Notes: a model not told the origin generated them from the letters alone. A DNA stretch of 40,238 bases from Candidatus Undinarchaeales archaeon (GCA_030753015.1 JASMDC010000032.1:1-40238); one strand, 5' to 3'; positions 16,493 through 25,165 are shown, numbered from the stretch's first letter. Numbers and translations are program-made.

Positions 16493-17689
16493 ATGGATCC
16501 CATTCGCGTAGGTGACCTGATACTCGGTGACGAGGAACGTGAGGCGATCGGCAAGATCATCGATTCGGGCCGGATCTCGGAAGGTCCGTTCGTACGTAGG
16601 TTCGAGCGCGAGTGGGCCAAGTACGTGGGTACCCGTGAGTGCGTTCTGCTCAACTCGGGGACATCGGCCCTTATCGCAGGTATCGCAGCCCTCAAGGTAG
16701 GAGAGTATATCGACGGTACGAGGGTAGTGACCACTCCTCTCACTTATGTGGCGACCTCAAACGCCATCATCCTCAACGGTCTAGAACCGGTGTACGTTGA
16801 CGTGGACCCAGAGACATTCATCATAACTCCTCAGACAGTTAGTGCCCTGCTCGAGGAAGAGGACGATCCCTCATCCTTCGCCATGCTGCTCCCGGTACAT
16901 CTCATGGGCTACCCGTGCGACATGGACGGGATGGACGCTGTTGTCAAGAAGTACGGTCTGGTGACCTTCGAGGACTCGGCACAGGCCCACGGTTCACGAT
17001 ACAAAGGTAAGCGGACGGGATCCCTTTCGCTCCTATCTGACTTCTCTTTCTACATCGCACATAACATCCAGGCGGGCGAGCTCGGAGCGTTAGTGACCGA
17101 CGATCCCAACATCGCACGGCTCGTACGCAAGATAAAGGCGAACGGGCGGGTATGCGACTGCTCCGTATGCGTTCGGTCCACGGGCGAATGCCCGCACCTC
17201 CGGGATGAGGACGATCCTGATCCGCGGTTCACCCACGACCTCATCGGCTACAACTTCAAGACAATGGAGTTCCAGGCCGCGATAGCGCTCTGCCAGCTGC
17301 AGAAGGCTGATTGGATACTCGAGCGACGCCAGGAGAACGTCAGACGTCTTAACGAAGCCCTCGAACCGCTGGCCGACGTGCTGGCGACACCGCCCTTCTC
17401 TCCTGACGTGAGCTACCTTGCCTACACACTCGTGATAAAGGATCCAAAGAGGTTCCCACGTGCCCGAATTTGTCGTGAAATGGAGCATGCAGGCATCGAG
17501 ACGCGTCCTCTTTTCGGGTGCATACCGACCCAGCAGCCTGCTTATGCATCATACCGCGATCGGTACAAGGGGCGGCTCCCCGTGGCTGAACGGCTCGGGT
17601 CCGACGCCTTCTACGTGGGTTGCCATCAGTACCTTTCCGAAGAGCAACTGGACCATATGGCCTCCACCCTGCGAAAGGTGTTCCGGTGA
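16493..17689 (+). CDS. DegT/DnrJ-fold PLP enzyme, RfbH/E1-like sugar 3-dehydratase candidate
   Basis: 398 residues with the DegT/DnrJ/EryC1/StrS fold: LLNSGTSALIAGIAAL, TTPLTYVATSNAIILNG and EDSAQAHGS. At the place where aminotransferases of this fold carry the PLP-binding Lys (SFYxTKxITxGEGG), this protein reads SFYIAHNIQAGELGA, with His190 at the Lys position. The same Lys-to-His change defines ColD and the E1/RfbH 3-dehydratases. Residues 221-233 then show CDCSVCVRSTGEC (Cys221, 223, 226, 233), in the loop where RfbH/E1 enzymes carry Cys ligands of a [2Fe-2S] cluster. A PLP plus Fe-S dehydratase acting on an NDP-4-keto-6-deoxyhexose is therefore likelier than an aminotransferase. An E3-type reductase partner is not in the window. 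The stop overlaps the next gene's GTG. Confidence 0.85.
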   Translation: MDPIRVGDLILGDEEREAIGKIIDSGRISEGPFVRRFEREWAKYVGTRECVLLNSGTSALIAGIAALKVGEYIDGTRVVTTPLTYVATSNAIILNGLEPVYVDVDPETFIITPQTVSALLEEEDDPSSFAMLLPVHLMGYPCDMDGMDAVVKKYGLVTFEDSAQAHGSRYKGKRTGSLSLLSDFSFYIAHNIQAGELGALVTDDPNIARLVRKIKANGRVCDCSVCVRSTGECPHLRDEDDPDPRFTHDLIGYNFKTMEFQAAIALCQLQKADWILERRQENVRRLNEALEPLADVLATPPFSPDVSYLAYTLVIKDPKRFPRARICREMEHAGIETRPLFGCIPTQQPAYASYRDRYKGRLPVAERLGSDAFYVGCHQYLSEEQLDHMASTLRKVFR

Positions 17690-18582
17690 GCGGACAGCGT
17701 GTGCTCGTCACAGGGGCCGACGGGCTCGTCGGTACACATCTATCCCTCGTGCTCGAGGAGAGCGGTCACGAAGTGGTCCGCTGGGTCTTTGCGAAGGATA
17801 TTCCAGGTCATTCCAGAGTGGACGTCCGCGACCGGGAAACCGTCATTGATGCCTTGCAGGACATCGATGCGGTCGTCCACCTCGCCGCCATAACCGTTGA
17901 GTCCGAAATGGCACGTGATCACTCATTGGGCTTCGATGTCAACATAGGTGGTACCGCGAACGTACTCGAGGCCATGCGCCGTCGTGACGTCCAACGGATC
18001 GTGTACCTTTCCTCTCAGGTCGTGTACGGTAACCGGCCGGGTATCGATGAGGATGACCTGTCAAGCATCGAGCCCCTCTCACCCTATGCAGAGAGCAAGT
18101 ACCTCGCCGAGGAACTGGTCCGTGGCTACGGCCGGGCCTATGGGATAGATATCACCGTGCTCCGCTCATCACACATCTACGGACCGGGGCAACGATCGGG
18201 GGCGCTCGTCCCGCTCTTTCTCCATCGGGTACTCGAGGGTTCAGAAGTAAGGTACGGGAACGACGTGACAAGAGACCTCATATACGTCGTTGACGTCGCA
18301 CGTGCGATCTCAGCGATTCTCCCCGGAGCTCCATCCGGATTGTACAACGTCGGAACGGGCATCGAGACGCGGATCAGTGACCTCATAGATACACTGGCGA
18401 AGGTTAGTGGCAAGCAGGTCTCACGGGTCCATGATCGATCATTAATCCGTGACAATGCGCTGGAGCGCTGGCGCGAGCTAGCTAAGATCGATCGTATCAC
18501 CGATGAGGTGGGATGGAAACCGCAGACTTCGCTCGAGGACGGCCTCCGACGGTTGCTCAAGCACATCAATGATGACGCCTGA
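17686..18582 (+). CDS. NAD-dependent nucleotide-sugar epimerase/dehydratase (extended SDR)
   Basis: 298 residues from GTG 17686, which overlaps the upstream TGA (GTGA) and begins just before VLVTGADGLVGTHL, the Rossmann GxxGxxG motif. The catalytic YxxxK is in SPYAESKYLAEELV, with the usual Ser in VYLSSQVVYGN. ITVLRSSHIYGPGQ and the C-terminal VSGKQVSRVHD region fit the GalE/RmlB-like extended SDR family. These enzymes epimerise, dehydrate or reduce the hexose of an NDP-sugar using bound NAD(P). The position behind the RfbH-like enzyme suggests a modified deoxyhexose pathway for surface glycans. The exact reaction cannot be told from sequence. It is convergent with the 18624 gene. Confidence 0.9.
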   Translation: MSGQRVLVTGADGLVGTHLSLVLEESGHEVVRWVFAKDIPGHSRVDVRDRETVIDALQDIDAVVHLAAITVESEMARDHSLGFDVNIGGTANVLEAMRRRDVQRIVYLSSQVVYGNRPGIDEDDLSSIEPLSPYAESKYLAEELVRGYGRAYGIDITVLRSSHIYGPGQRSGALVPLFLHRVLEGSEVRYGNDVTRDLIYVVDVARAISAILPGAPSGLYNVGTGIETRISDLIDTLAKVSGKQVSRVHDRSLIRDNALERWRELAKIDRITDEVGWKPQTSLEDGLRRLLKHINDDA

Positions 18583-18623
18583 CAGCCATTACGCTCTCGG
18601 TTGAGTGGATCACCGGTTCAATG

Positions 18624-19391
18624 TTATTTCAGCGCCGAGTGGAACACGCTCCACGTCGTTCCCGTCATTGGCGTAGAGACGTTGTTGTCGAACCAATCCT
18701 GGACCTCGTCGATACGTTCCCGGTCGACACCGCCGAGCAGTCCGAACATGCGCACGTAATCATTGACCTCAATGCTGACATTATCGCGAGTAATGACCAC
18801 GTAATCCGACAGACCGTGGTATTCGCAGATGTCACCCTTGGCCTTGAAGATATTGGGATCGAGGTCCTCCTCACAGATCTCACGGTAGGCTTGGGTCACC
18901 GTGCTCGCGTCCATCTGCTTGCTCCATTGAATATTTCGGGGCCGATCTTCATCACGTATCCCGAGCGTGCCTCGTATCCCCTCCATCAGGACCTTGCCAT
19001 CCTCTCGGGTCCCCTCATTGTATCTAATGTCCTTGCTGGACAAGCTGAAGGGCAGCCCACGACCTGACGACGACACTTCGAACACCCGATTGATGCCTAA
19101 AGGCTTCACACCGGCACGTACCGAAAGGTAGTTCCCGTCGTCAGCAAACCGCTGGAGCGCATCCTCGACCATCTTGTATGGCACATGGTCCTCATCCTGC
19201 TCGATGTGGGATGATAGGTTGCAGCTCTCGATCAATCCCTTGTCGAAGTGTTCCGAGTAGGCCTCGACTGTGACATCGCCCGACTTGATTATGATCTTAT
19301 AGGGCTCGCCCTCGGCCTCCCTGATCTGTTCATACGCATCGAAAATGACATCATAGAGGGATCCGCCCTCCTCTAATTGTACATCGTACAT
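18624..19391 (-). CDS. Unrecognised soluble protein downstream of the MoxR module
   Basis: 255 residues from ATG 19391. A TTG at 19436 would add 15 residues, but the TATA box at 19444-19452 predicts a transcript start near 19422, which favours the ATG. No signal peptide or membrane helix. The N-terminal part (YDVIFDAYEQIREAEGEPY, then KIIIKSGDVTVEAYSEHF) looks like a helix followed by beta strands. The middle has SVRAGVKPLGINRVFEVSS, and the C-terminal part includes CEYHGLSDYVVITRDN. I do not recognise the family. It is the last minus-strand gene after the helical-repeat and MoxR-DUF58-VWA genes, but has its own promoter, so a functional link is only suggested by position. Confidence 0.7.
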   Translation of the reverse strand: MYDVQLEEGGSLYDVIFDAYEQIREAEGEPYKIIIKSGDVTVEAYSEHFDKGLIESCNLSSHIEQDEDHVPYKMVEDALQRFADDGNYLSVRAGVKPLGINRVFEVSSSGRGLPFSLSSKDIRYNEGTREDGKVLMEGIRGTLGIRDEDRPRNIQWSKQMDASTVTQAYREICEEDLDPNIFKAKGDICEYHGLSDYVVITRDNVSIEVNDYVRMFGLLGGVDRERIDEVQDWFDNNVSTPMTGTTWSVFHSALK

Positions 19392-19443
19392 TCTTTCAAC
19401 CCCTGCCCTGGGAATGGGCTTGAGACGGTGTGCCAACTAGCGC

Positions 19444-19452
19444 TATTAATAA
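19444..19452 (-). promoter_or_regulatory. TATA box for the 18624-19391 gene
   Basis: On the minus strand this reads TTATTAATA, about 26 bases before a predicted start site near 19422, which leaves a leader of about 30 bases before ATG 19391. Confidence 0.45.
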
Positions 19453-19488
19453 GGACTTGGAACCACTCCGGAGGTGGTCGTCCGTGAG

Positions 19489-20541
19489 CTAGTCGACGCT
19501 CACGTCCTGGTTGGTCCGCCCGTACGTGATGAAGAGAACACGTGCGGAGTCACCCGTCATGAGGGTATTGAAGACCTCGTGATTGAAGAATGAAGGGAGA
19601 CCCCGAGCTTTTGGGACCTGTCTTCCTAGTCGTTCGAGCGCTTTGGTCATCTCCTTTGTCTTGTCCTCCATATCAGGGAACCTGGAGTAGTAAAAGTAAG
19701 CATGCGTGAAAGCATCTGCTGCTCGCTCGTTGTCATCGATGGACTCCCATTCCCCGGCCTCGTTGTTATACCTGGCGCCGAGCTCCACGATGATGTTCGC
19801 CCTTGTCATGGAATCGGCCGACGGCCACTTCCTCTCGATGATCGTCTCCACGAGCTCGGTGGTCCTATTCGGACGGTCCACCTTGTCCCAAATCTCCTTT
19901 GCCGTACTCTCGGCCGATGTCACATCGTCGAGCGAGCTCTTGAGCAGTTGCGTCTCGAAGATCTCTGCGGACCTGGGGAGGAGCTCTTTTACTCTCTCGG
20001 GTTCACCCGCCTGTTCCCACATCCGGATGGCGAACTCCCAGGCACCCTTCATTTCAAAGGCAAGAGCCGCCCGCTCAAACTCGTCAGCAAGGCTCCAGAC
20101 GATACCCGCTCTGAACCAATCACTATTTCTTTCATAGAGCTCGGCAGTGGTCCTGCAGAGCCGCTTCTGCTCGTTCCGTGCAGCAACCGCTTCAGAATTC
20201 TTATCTGCGTCAGTGTAGGCGTCCACGGCCTCACGCCATGTTTCGATGGCCGCATCGAACCTCTCCTGCTTCTCCAAAGCTCGGGCTTTCTTCTCAGAGA
20301 TGACGGCCAGGCCCTCGGGCTCACGGATCTTTGCTAGCACTTCGGCGGCATTGATCCACTCTTCGATGGCCTTCTCGATCTCTCCGTCTGCATCGAAGCT
20401 GTCACCGGCATTCTCGTACGCTTTCGCTGCACGCTGCCAGTCACCGTGCTCCCTCCAAGCCTTTGCAGCGTCAACCCATGCCTCCATCGCCTCTCGTTCC
20501 GATGCGATCTGCTTCCAACTCTTGAGGAAATCGAACACCAT
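19489..20541 (-). CDS. Helical-repeat (TPR/SNAP-like) cytosolic protein
   Basis: 350 residues, with no signal peptide or membrane helix. Consecutive TPR-like helical pairs run from the N-terminus to about residue 290: AWREHGDWQRAAKAYENAG, then AIEEWINAAEVLAKI, AAIETWREAVDAYTDAD, DWFRAGIVWSLADEFERAA and AWEFAIRMWEQAGEPERV. The spacing and Trp/Ala pattern resemble alpha-SNAP/TPR solenoids that act as protein-binding scaffolds. The C-terminal 50 residues (FFNHEVFNTLMTGDSARVL) are not repeat-like. It lies 63 bases downstream of the BatD-like gene on the same strand, with its own TATA box. TPR proteins are common partners in MoxR-VWA loci (BatB/BatC/BatE in bacteria), so a role with that module is plausible. 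Confidence 0.8.
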   Translation of the reverse strand: MVFDFLKSWKQIASEREAMEAWVDAAKAWREHGDWQRAAKAYENAGDSFDADGEIEKAIEEWINAAEVLAKIREPEGLAVISEKKARALEKQERFDAAIETWREAVDAYTDADKNSEAVAARNEQKRLCRTTAELYERNSDWFRAGIVWSLADEFERAALAFEMKGAWEFAIRMWEQAGEPERVKELLPRSAEIFETQLLKSSLDDVTSAESTAKEIWDKVDRPNRTTELVETIIERKWPSADSMTRANIIVELGARYNNEAGEWESIDDNERAADAFTHAYFYYSRFPDMEDKTKEMTKALERLGRQVPKARGLPSFFNHEVFNTLMTGDSARVLFITYGRTNQDVSVD

Positions 20542-20573
20542 GATGTGATCCCGTCTCTGTTCACGTACCGATG

Positions 20574-20583
20574 TAATAAAAAG
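20574..20583 (-). promoter_or_regulatory. TATA box for the helical-repeat gene
   Basis: On the minus strand this reads CTTTTTATTA, about 26 bases before a predicted start near 20552, giving a leader of about 11 bases before ATG 20541. The box overlaps nothing coding. Confidence 0.45.
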
Positions 20584-20604
20584 CTGAGTGACTCTGTCAT
20601 CTGT

Positions 20605-22137
20605 CTATTCTCCGATAACATGCTCGGCATGTTTCATGATATGGTCGAAGTCCTCATTGTTCGTTCGGTACTTTGCGAACGATACAAGAGAGCAGATGTC
20701 AAGACATTCCGCGATATAGACATGGTCACGACCACGGTCCTTCAGCTCACGAACGACGTCGTCGCGAGTGCATTCGCAATCAATGCTCAGCTCATGGCTG
20801 AAGTAGTACCGTACCGCCTCGCTCACGAGCATGTAAGCCTCCTTCTCACGGTCTTCCTCGAACGATCTCTGGGCTTCCTCCAGCATCTCTCGGGTCCGGG
20901 CTCGCCAATCCACGGATGGCTTGGATAAATCAATAGCATCTCGTTCCAAGTCCCGTTCGGCCTTTCGTTGCCGTAGCCACCACCAACCGACAATCAGGAG
21001 CATCAGGATGAGAAGTGAGGCTATCAGTATCCGCCTGGAACGCTCTTCGTCATCAGGATTCATGCGCACGTCCTCGACCGTCTCGTTGAGATCGACCGAG
21101 CCGGTGATCGACTTCGTTTCGTTGGTCTGTGGATTTCGGAGAGTGCGGTTGAACCTGCTCGTACCGTTGGTGGGAAAAGGAACATCGGTCCCTTCTGGCT
21201 TGAATCCCTGCTCCATCGCTTTCTGATCCCGGTCCTGCACCTGCGGATCGGCCTCCACTGCACGTCGCATGCGGTCCAGGTCGTCCTGGACGACGGCCTG
21301 CATCTGCGATACATCGCCGTCCTCCATCGAGCCCTCTATCCGTGCCTGTTGGTCCTTTCTCTGGTAATCGTACTGGAAATCACCGTCGAGACCTTCCCCG
21401 TTCCCGGGATCGATGTTGCTCTCCGAACGCCGGTAGCCTTGTCGTGATAGCTCTCTCTCGGCCTGACGGAACTCCTCGTTCGACTCCAGGGCCTGTTCCA
21501 TGGCCTGCCGACGTGCCTGCTCCTGTGCGATCTGCTGTGCTAGCTCCTGCATGTCGGACTCCATGCCCTGTTGCACCTGATCGATGCGGTCCTGCGTGTC
21601 CTGCGGGCTCGGCGGTTGCTGCTGTTGCCCCTGCTGACCAGAGCTTGAACGCGAGATCGATGTGGACTGGATACGCTGGCCACCGCACTGGAATAGCGTC
21701 GTTATCTTGGACATCTGCCCCTGTGCGGGGCCCGTTACATTGATGGTAAGGGAGTTAGACCGTACCGTTGTCTCGCTCCCCGTCTCAGGGTCCCTGAACG
21801 TGACCTCGGCCGGAGCTATCTCATGCTCCCCGGGCTCGAACGCCTGGATCCCTTCGGTGCCCGTGAGGTCTCCATAATCGAGCGACGCCGCCCCAGGTGG
21901 CGCTTGTCCTTCGAGGCACTCGATATCGATACCGCTCTCACCGATGACGTTCTTATCGACGATGAGCACATCAACAGGTTCGTCGTTCGGGTTGATTATC
22001 TCAAGCCAGACTCGTAGGACGTCCCCTGATTCAACGTTCGTGTTCTCCACGACCTTCTTGATCGTGAGCTCCTTTGCCGAGACGAGGCCGGTGACGAGGG
22101 CAACAAGCACGAGCATAGTGAGGATTCTTCTTTTCAT
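20605..22137 (-). CDS. BatD-like membrane protein with Gln-rich coiled coil
   Basis: 510 residues. Signal peptide MKRRILTMLVLVALVTGLVSA, then an extracytoplasmic beta-sandwich domain (about 23-135; ESGDVLRVWLEIINPNDEPV is CARDB-like). Next is a Gln/Arg-rich, probably coiled-coil region (about 165-310, with GQQGQQQQPPSP and QELAQQIAQEQARRQAMEQ). One membrane helix follows (about 371-388, IASLLILMLLIVGWWWL), then a cytoplasmic helical domain of about 110 residues (EAYMLVSEAVRYYFSHELS) with four Cys, two as a CEC pair. The layout (signal peptide, beta domain, one helix, helical tail) is that of BatD-like partners in MoxR-DUF58-VWA operons. GAGGTGGA precedes the ATG, nine bases after the VWA gene's stop. 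Confidence 0.8.
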   Translation of the reverse strand: MKRRILTMLVLVALVTGLVSAKELTIKKVVENTNVESGDVLRVWLEIINPNDEPVDVLIVDKNVIGESGIDIECLEGQAPPGAASLDYGDLTGTEGIQAFEPGEHEIAPAEVTFRDPETGSETTVRSNSLTINVTGPAQGQMSKITTLFQCGGQRIQSTSISRSSSGQQGQQQQPPSPQDTQDRIDQVQQGMESDMQELAQQIAQEQARRQAMEQALESNEEFRQAERELSRQGYRRSESNIDPGNGEGLDGDFQYDYQRKDQQARIEGSMEDGDVSQMQAVVQDDLDRMRRAVEADPQVQDRDQKAMEQGFKPEGTDVPFPTNGTSRFNRTLRNPQTNETKSITGSVDLNETVEDVRMNPDDEERSRRILIASLLILMLLIVGWWWLRQRKAERDLERDAIDLSKPSVDWRARTREMLEEAQRSFEEDREKEAYMLVSEAVRYYFSHELSIDCECTRDDVVRELKDRGRDHVYIAECLDICSLVSFAKYRTNNEDFDHIMKHAEHVIGE

Positions 22138-22146
22138 CGTTCCACC

Positions 22147-23109
22147 TCACGGGATGATGCGTCCGCCACCGTACCGCAACCACTGCTCGGCGAGGATGAG
22201 GAGCACGGCCATACCCACGAACCAGGGAGCCGTCGAGACATCCTCATTCTCATGTTCTATCTTCTCTGAGAGCGTCTCGTAGATTTGTTCCAGGGTTGTC
22301 ACATCGATGGCGCGAAAGTACTCGCCCCCTGTGGTTTTGGCAATGTGTCGCAATGTCTCCTCGTCCAGACGTGCGTATTGCGCCCGACCGAACCAGTCGT
22401 ACCCGAGCACGACCGGCTTCACGCTGCCTACTCCAACGGTGTAAACCTGCACACCCTCGCGCTTGGCGAAGGCTGCGGCTTCTGCGGGCGGGATGACGCC
22501 TGCATTGTTCTCCCCGTCTGAGAGTAGTATGACCACTTTGCGACGGTTCGGGATAGATGTGATCATGTCCACGGCAAGCGACAGGCCGTCCCCGATAGCC
22601 GTCCGACCTTCCCGGGGCCTTATCGCATCGAGCTTCTGGATCGTCCGGTCCTTGAGCCTGGTGAGGTAGGATCCAGCCGTTGCCCCCTCAGAGAACACGA
22701 TGATGCCGCAATGGTCCACCGGTTTTAGTGATTCTATGAGCACACGAGCGCTCTGCTTGGCCGCCTCCAGACGGGAGGGCTCAAAATCAGTTGCTTGCAT
22801 GCTCCCCGAAACGTCAATGACAAGTACGACGTTGACACCCTTGTGGGTAGCCGTCCACGGGATGTGCAGGTCGGCCAGCGACAGGAAGAGGCATGTAAGG
22901 GCAAGAGCGGACATTAAGAACCCTGCGCTCCTCCGCCACGCGAGCTCGCGGCCACCCGCAGCCTCCCGGACGACCTTGAGACGTGAGAATATGAGGGCGG
23001 CCCGACGCTTGTGCCCCTCGGCCCGGCGGGCCATGTACACGAGCACTAAGAGTACGACGATGCCAGCTGTAAGCCATTCTGGATTGAGAAAGAACCACTC
23101 GTCGACCAT
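22147..23109 (-). CDS. BatA-like VWA-domain membrane protein
   Basis: 320 residues. Two N-terminal membrane helices (about 12-27 and 62-80), an extracytoplasmic von Willebrand A domain, and a C-terminal helix (about 297-310). The metal-ion-dependent adhesion site is complete: DVSGSM at 99-104, Thr in GRTAIGDG and Asp in ILLSDGENN. This is the BatA (Aer-type) arrangement, in which the VWA domain binds a metal and partner proteins and is acted on by a MoxR ATPase. The ATG overlaps the DUF58 stop (TGATG), showing tight coupling. Confidence 0.92.
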   Translation of the reverse strand: MVDEWFFLNPEWLTAGIVVLLVLVYMARRAEGHKRRAALIFSRLKVVREAAGGRELAWRRSAGFLMSALALTCLFLSLADLHIPWTATHKGVNVVLVIDVSGSMQATDFEPSRLEAAKQSARVLIESLKPVDHCGIIVFSEGATAGSYLTRLKDRTIQKLDAIRPREGRTAIGDGLSLAVDMITSIPNRRKVVILLSDGENNAGVIPPAEAAAFAKREGVQVYTVGVGSVKPVVLGYDWFGRAQYARLDEETLRHIAKTTGGEYFRAIDVTTLEQIYETLSEKIEHENEDVSTAPWFVGMAVLLILAEQWLRYGGGRIIP

Positions 23110-24080
23110 CAGTGACGCCTCCTCTCACGTCGCGCAAAGAACTTACGCAGCGGCTCTTCGAAAGGTTCTTCGGTGGATACCTCGACGAGCTGACCATTCG
23201 AGCGACCGACTACCGACACGAGACCTTGTACCTCTTCATCAGCGATATGTGAGAATGCTTCCCTGACCTCGCGATCACTGGTGTCCACGAGCATGTGCTC
23301 ACCCGTCTCTGCGTCCTCGAGCTCCATGAGCCCAGCATCGGGCAGCTCTACTTCGCGCGGGTCCCGGACGCGTACGGCGACGAGGTCGTGACGTGATCCG
23401 AGCACCCTGAGCGGACGCACGAGGCCTTCTTGTTCGGGAAAATCCGAGATGACGAACACGATACCACGCTTCTTTGCCACCTTCGCTAGGAATGCAAGAG
23501 CACCCGGAACATCGGTCCGAGCACCACGAGGACGGTGAGCCACCAGTTCGCGCACGCAACGCAACACATGCTTCCGTCCTCCCCTGGGGGGAAGGTACGT
23601 CACCACCGTGTCGGTGAAGAGGATGAGCCCGACCCGGTCATTGTTACGCATCGCACAGAACATCAACGATGCGGCGATCTCCCGGGCAGCAGCTCCCTTC
23701 TCACGGCCCGAGCCGAAGGCGAATGATCCTGAGACATCTACCACGAGATGTACGTCGATGTTCCGCTCCTCGATATACTCTTTGACGTACGGTGCGTTCA
23801 TGCGCGCGGTCACGTTCCAGTCGATGGTCCGTACGTCGTCACCAGGCACGTACTCCCGCACCTCGGCGAACTCGATTCCCCGGCCCTTGAACGATGAGTG
23901 GAAAGCGCCTTGGAGAAGCCCGGTCACCTTGCCACGGACCCTCAGCTCGAGCCGCTTGACCCGCCGGACTATCTCAGCTGGGGTTTGATGCTCTTCTTCC
24001 TCCAGCTCATCTTCATCTGGGAACGGTCTTATCAGTGAGAGGAACCGGGAAAGAACACCGCCGTCTTCGTTACCCGTCAA
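23109..24080 (-). CDS. DUF58 domain protein (MoxR-associated)
   Basis: 323 residues, soluble. The DUF58 signature is clear: GRGIEFAEVREYVPGDDVRTIDWN and VTARMNAPYVKEYIEERN, followed by a VWA-like core with VHLVVDVSGSFAFGSG. The second half keeps the fold (GIVFVISDFPEQEGLVRPL). DUF58 proteins sit between MoxR and VWA proteins in most such operons and are thought to link the ATPase to its substrate; their biochemistry is poorly known. It starts 11 bases after the moxR stop and its own stop overlaps the VWA start. Confidence 0.92.
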   Translation of the reverse strand: MTGNEDGGVLSRFLSLIRPFPDEDELEEEEHQTPAEIVRRVKRLELRVRGKVTGLLQGAFHSSFKGRGIEFAEVREYVPGDDVRTIDWNVTARMNAPYVKEYIEERNIDVHLVVDVSGSFAFGSGREKGAAAREIAASLMFCAMRNNDRVGLILFTDTVVTYLPPRGGRKHVLRCVRELVAHRPRGARTDVPGALAFLAKVAKKRGIVFVISDFPEQEGLVRPLRVLGSRHDLVAVRVRDPREVELPDAGLMELEDAETGEHMLVDTSDREVREAFSHIADEEVQGLVSVVGRSNGQLVEVSTEEPFEEPLRKFFARRERRRH

Positions 24081-24091
24081 CGGGCCATCAC

Positions 24092-25081
24092 CTACGGGAT
24101 CTCCACTACGTTGAGGACCTGCTGAACGATATCGTCGGTGGTCACGTCCTCGGCCTCTGCTTCGTATGTGAGGATTATGCGATGCCGTAGGACCGACATG
24201 GCCACGGCCTGGATATCCTCCGGGATGACATATCCTCTGCCGTTGAGGAGGGCGTTCGCCCGAGCACCCATAACAAGCCAGATGCTCGCCCGTGGGCTTG
24301 CACCGAACTCTATGAGCCCCTCCATGTCAAGCCCGTATGACGCGGGATCTCTCGTGGCATCCACGAGCTGTGTCGAATAGTCCACAACGCTCTCCTCGAC
24401 GTGGAGCTTTCGCACTGACAGTTGCATCTTCGTCACCGCATCGGCGTCGAGCACCGGCGAGGCGGACGCTTCTGTATCCCGGGTGAATCGGTCCACTATC
24501 GCCCGTTCTTCTTCGATCGATGGGTAGTCGACGAGGACCTTTAGCATGAAACGGTCAACCTGGGCCTCTGGAAGACGGTAGGTGCCCTCGGTCTCGAGCG
24601 GATTCTGTGTGGCGAGCACTAGGAAAGGCTTTGGAAGGGGGAACGTCTCCCCCCCGATCGAGACCTGTCGCTCTTGCATTGCCTCGAGCAGAGCGGACTG
24701 CACCTTGGGCGGTGCACGGTTGATCTCGTCCGCCAGCACGAGGTTAGCGAACACAGGACCCTTGCGGGTAGTGAATGTGGCCTTCCTCTGGTCGTATATG
24801 GTCGTACCGACGATGTCAGCGGGAAGAAGGTCTGGTGTGAACTGTATGCGCACGAACGAGGCGCGAAGTGTGTCTGCCAGTGAATGCACCATGAGCGTCT
24901 TGGCCAGACCGGGCACGCCCTCGAGGAGGACATGTCCATTGGCCAATAGCGCTATGAGGAGCTTGTGGAGCACTTTATCCTGCCCCACGATGACGTTGCC
25001 AATTTCTCCGAGGACCTTGTCGATAGATTTCGTGTGCTTCTCGCTCTGTTTGTTTAGCTTCTGGATAGTCTTGTCCATCAT
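24092..25081 (-). CDS. MoxR-family AAA+ ATPase
   Basis: 329 residues, cytosolic. AAA+ motifs in order: Walker A in LLEGVPGLAKTLMVHSLA, Walker B in LVLADEINRAPPKVQSALLEAMQE, sensor 1 in FLVLATQNPLETEGTYRLPEAQ, and the family-typical SPRASIWLVMGARANALLNGR near the C-terminus. MoxR ATPases act as chaperones that mature or activate VWA-domain complexes. The partners here are the DUF58, VWA and BatD-like genes that follow at spacings of 11, -1 and 9 bases. GGAGGTG lies about eight bases before tandem ATGs (25081 and 25078). A stable hairpin lies just upstream. Confidence 0.95.
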   Translation of the reverse strand: MMDKTIQKLNKQSEKHTKSIDKVLGEIGNVIVGQDKVLHKLLIALLANGHVLLEGVPGLAKTLMVHSLADTLRASFVRIQFTPDLLPADIVGTTIYDQRKATFTTRKGPVFANLVLADEINRAPPKVQSALLEAMQERQVSIGGETFPLPKPFLVLATQNPLETEGTYRLPEAQVDRFMLKVLVDYPSIEEERAIVDRFTRDTEASASPVLDADAVTKMQLSVRKLHVEESVVDYSTQLVDATRDPASYGLDMEGLIEFGASPRASIWLVMGARANALLNGRGYVIPEDIQAVAMSVLRHRIILTYEAEAEDVTTDDIVQQVLNVVEIP

Positions 25082-25099
25082 GGTGAGGACACCTCCCTG

Positions 25100-25123
25100 G
25101 GCGGCCCCCTTTCGGGGACCGCC
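25100..25123 (-). terminator. GAAA-capped hairpin between thermosome and moxR
   Basis: On the minus strand a 10-base stem (GGCGGTCCCC paired with GGGGGCCGCC, one G-U wobble) is closed by a GAAA tetraloop. It begins 42 bases after the thermosome stop and ends 18 bases before the moxR ATG, just ahead of GGAGGTG. There is no U-run after it, so it may be a 3'-end stabiliser, a processing site or a moxR leader element instead of a terminator. Confidence 0.5.
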
Positions 25124-25165
25124 GTTCGCGTTTTCCGCTGGGAAGAAAAGTGGTAGGGGGATGGA

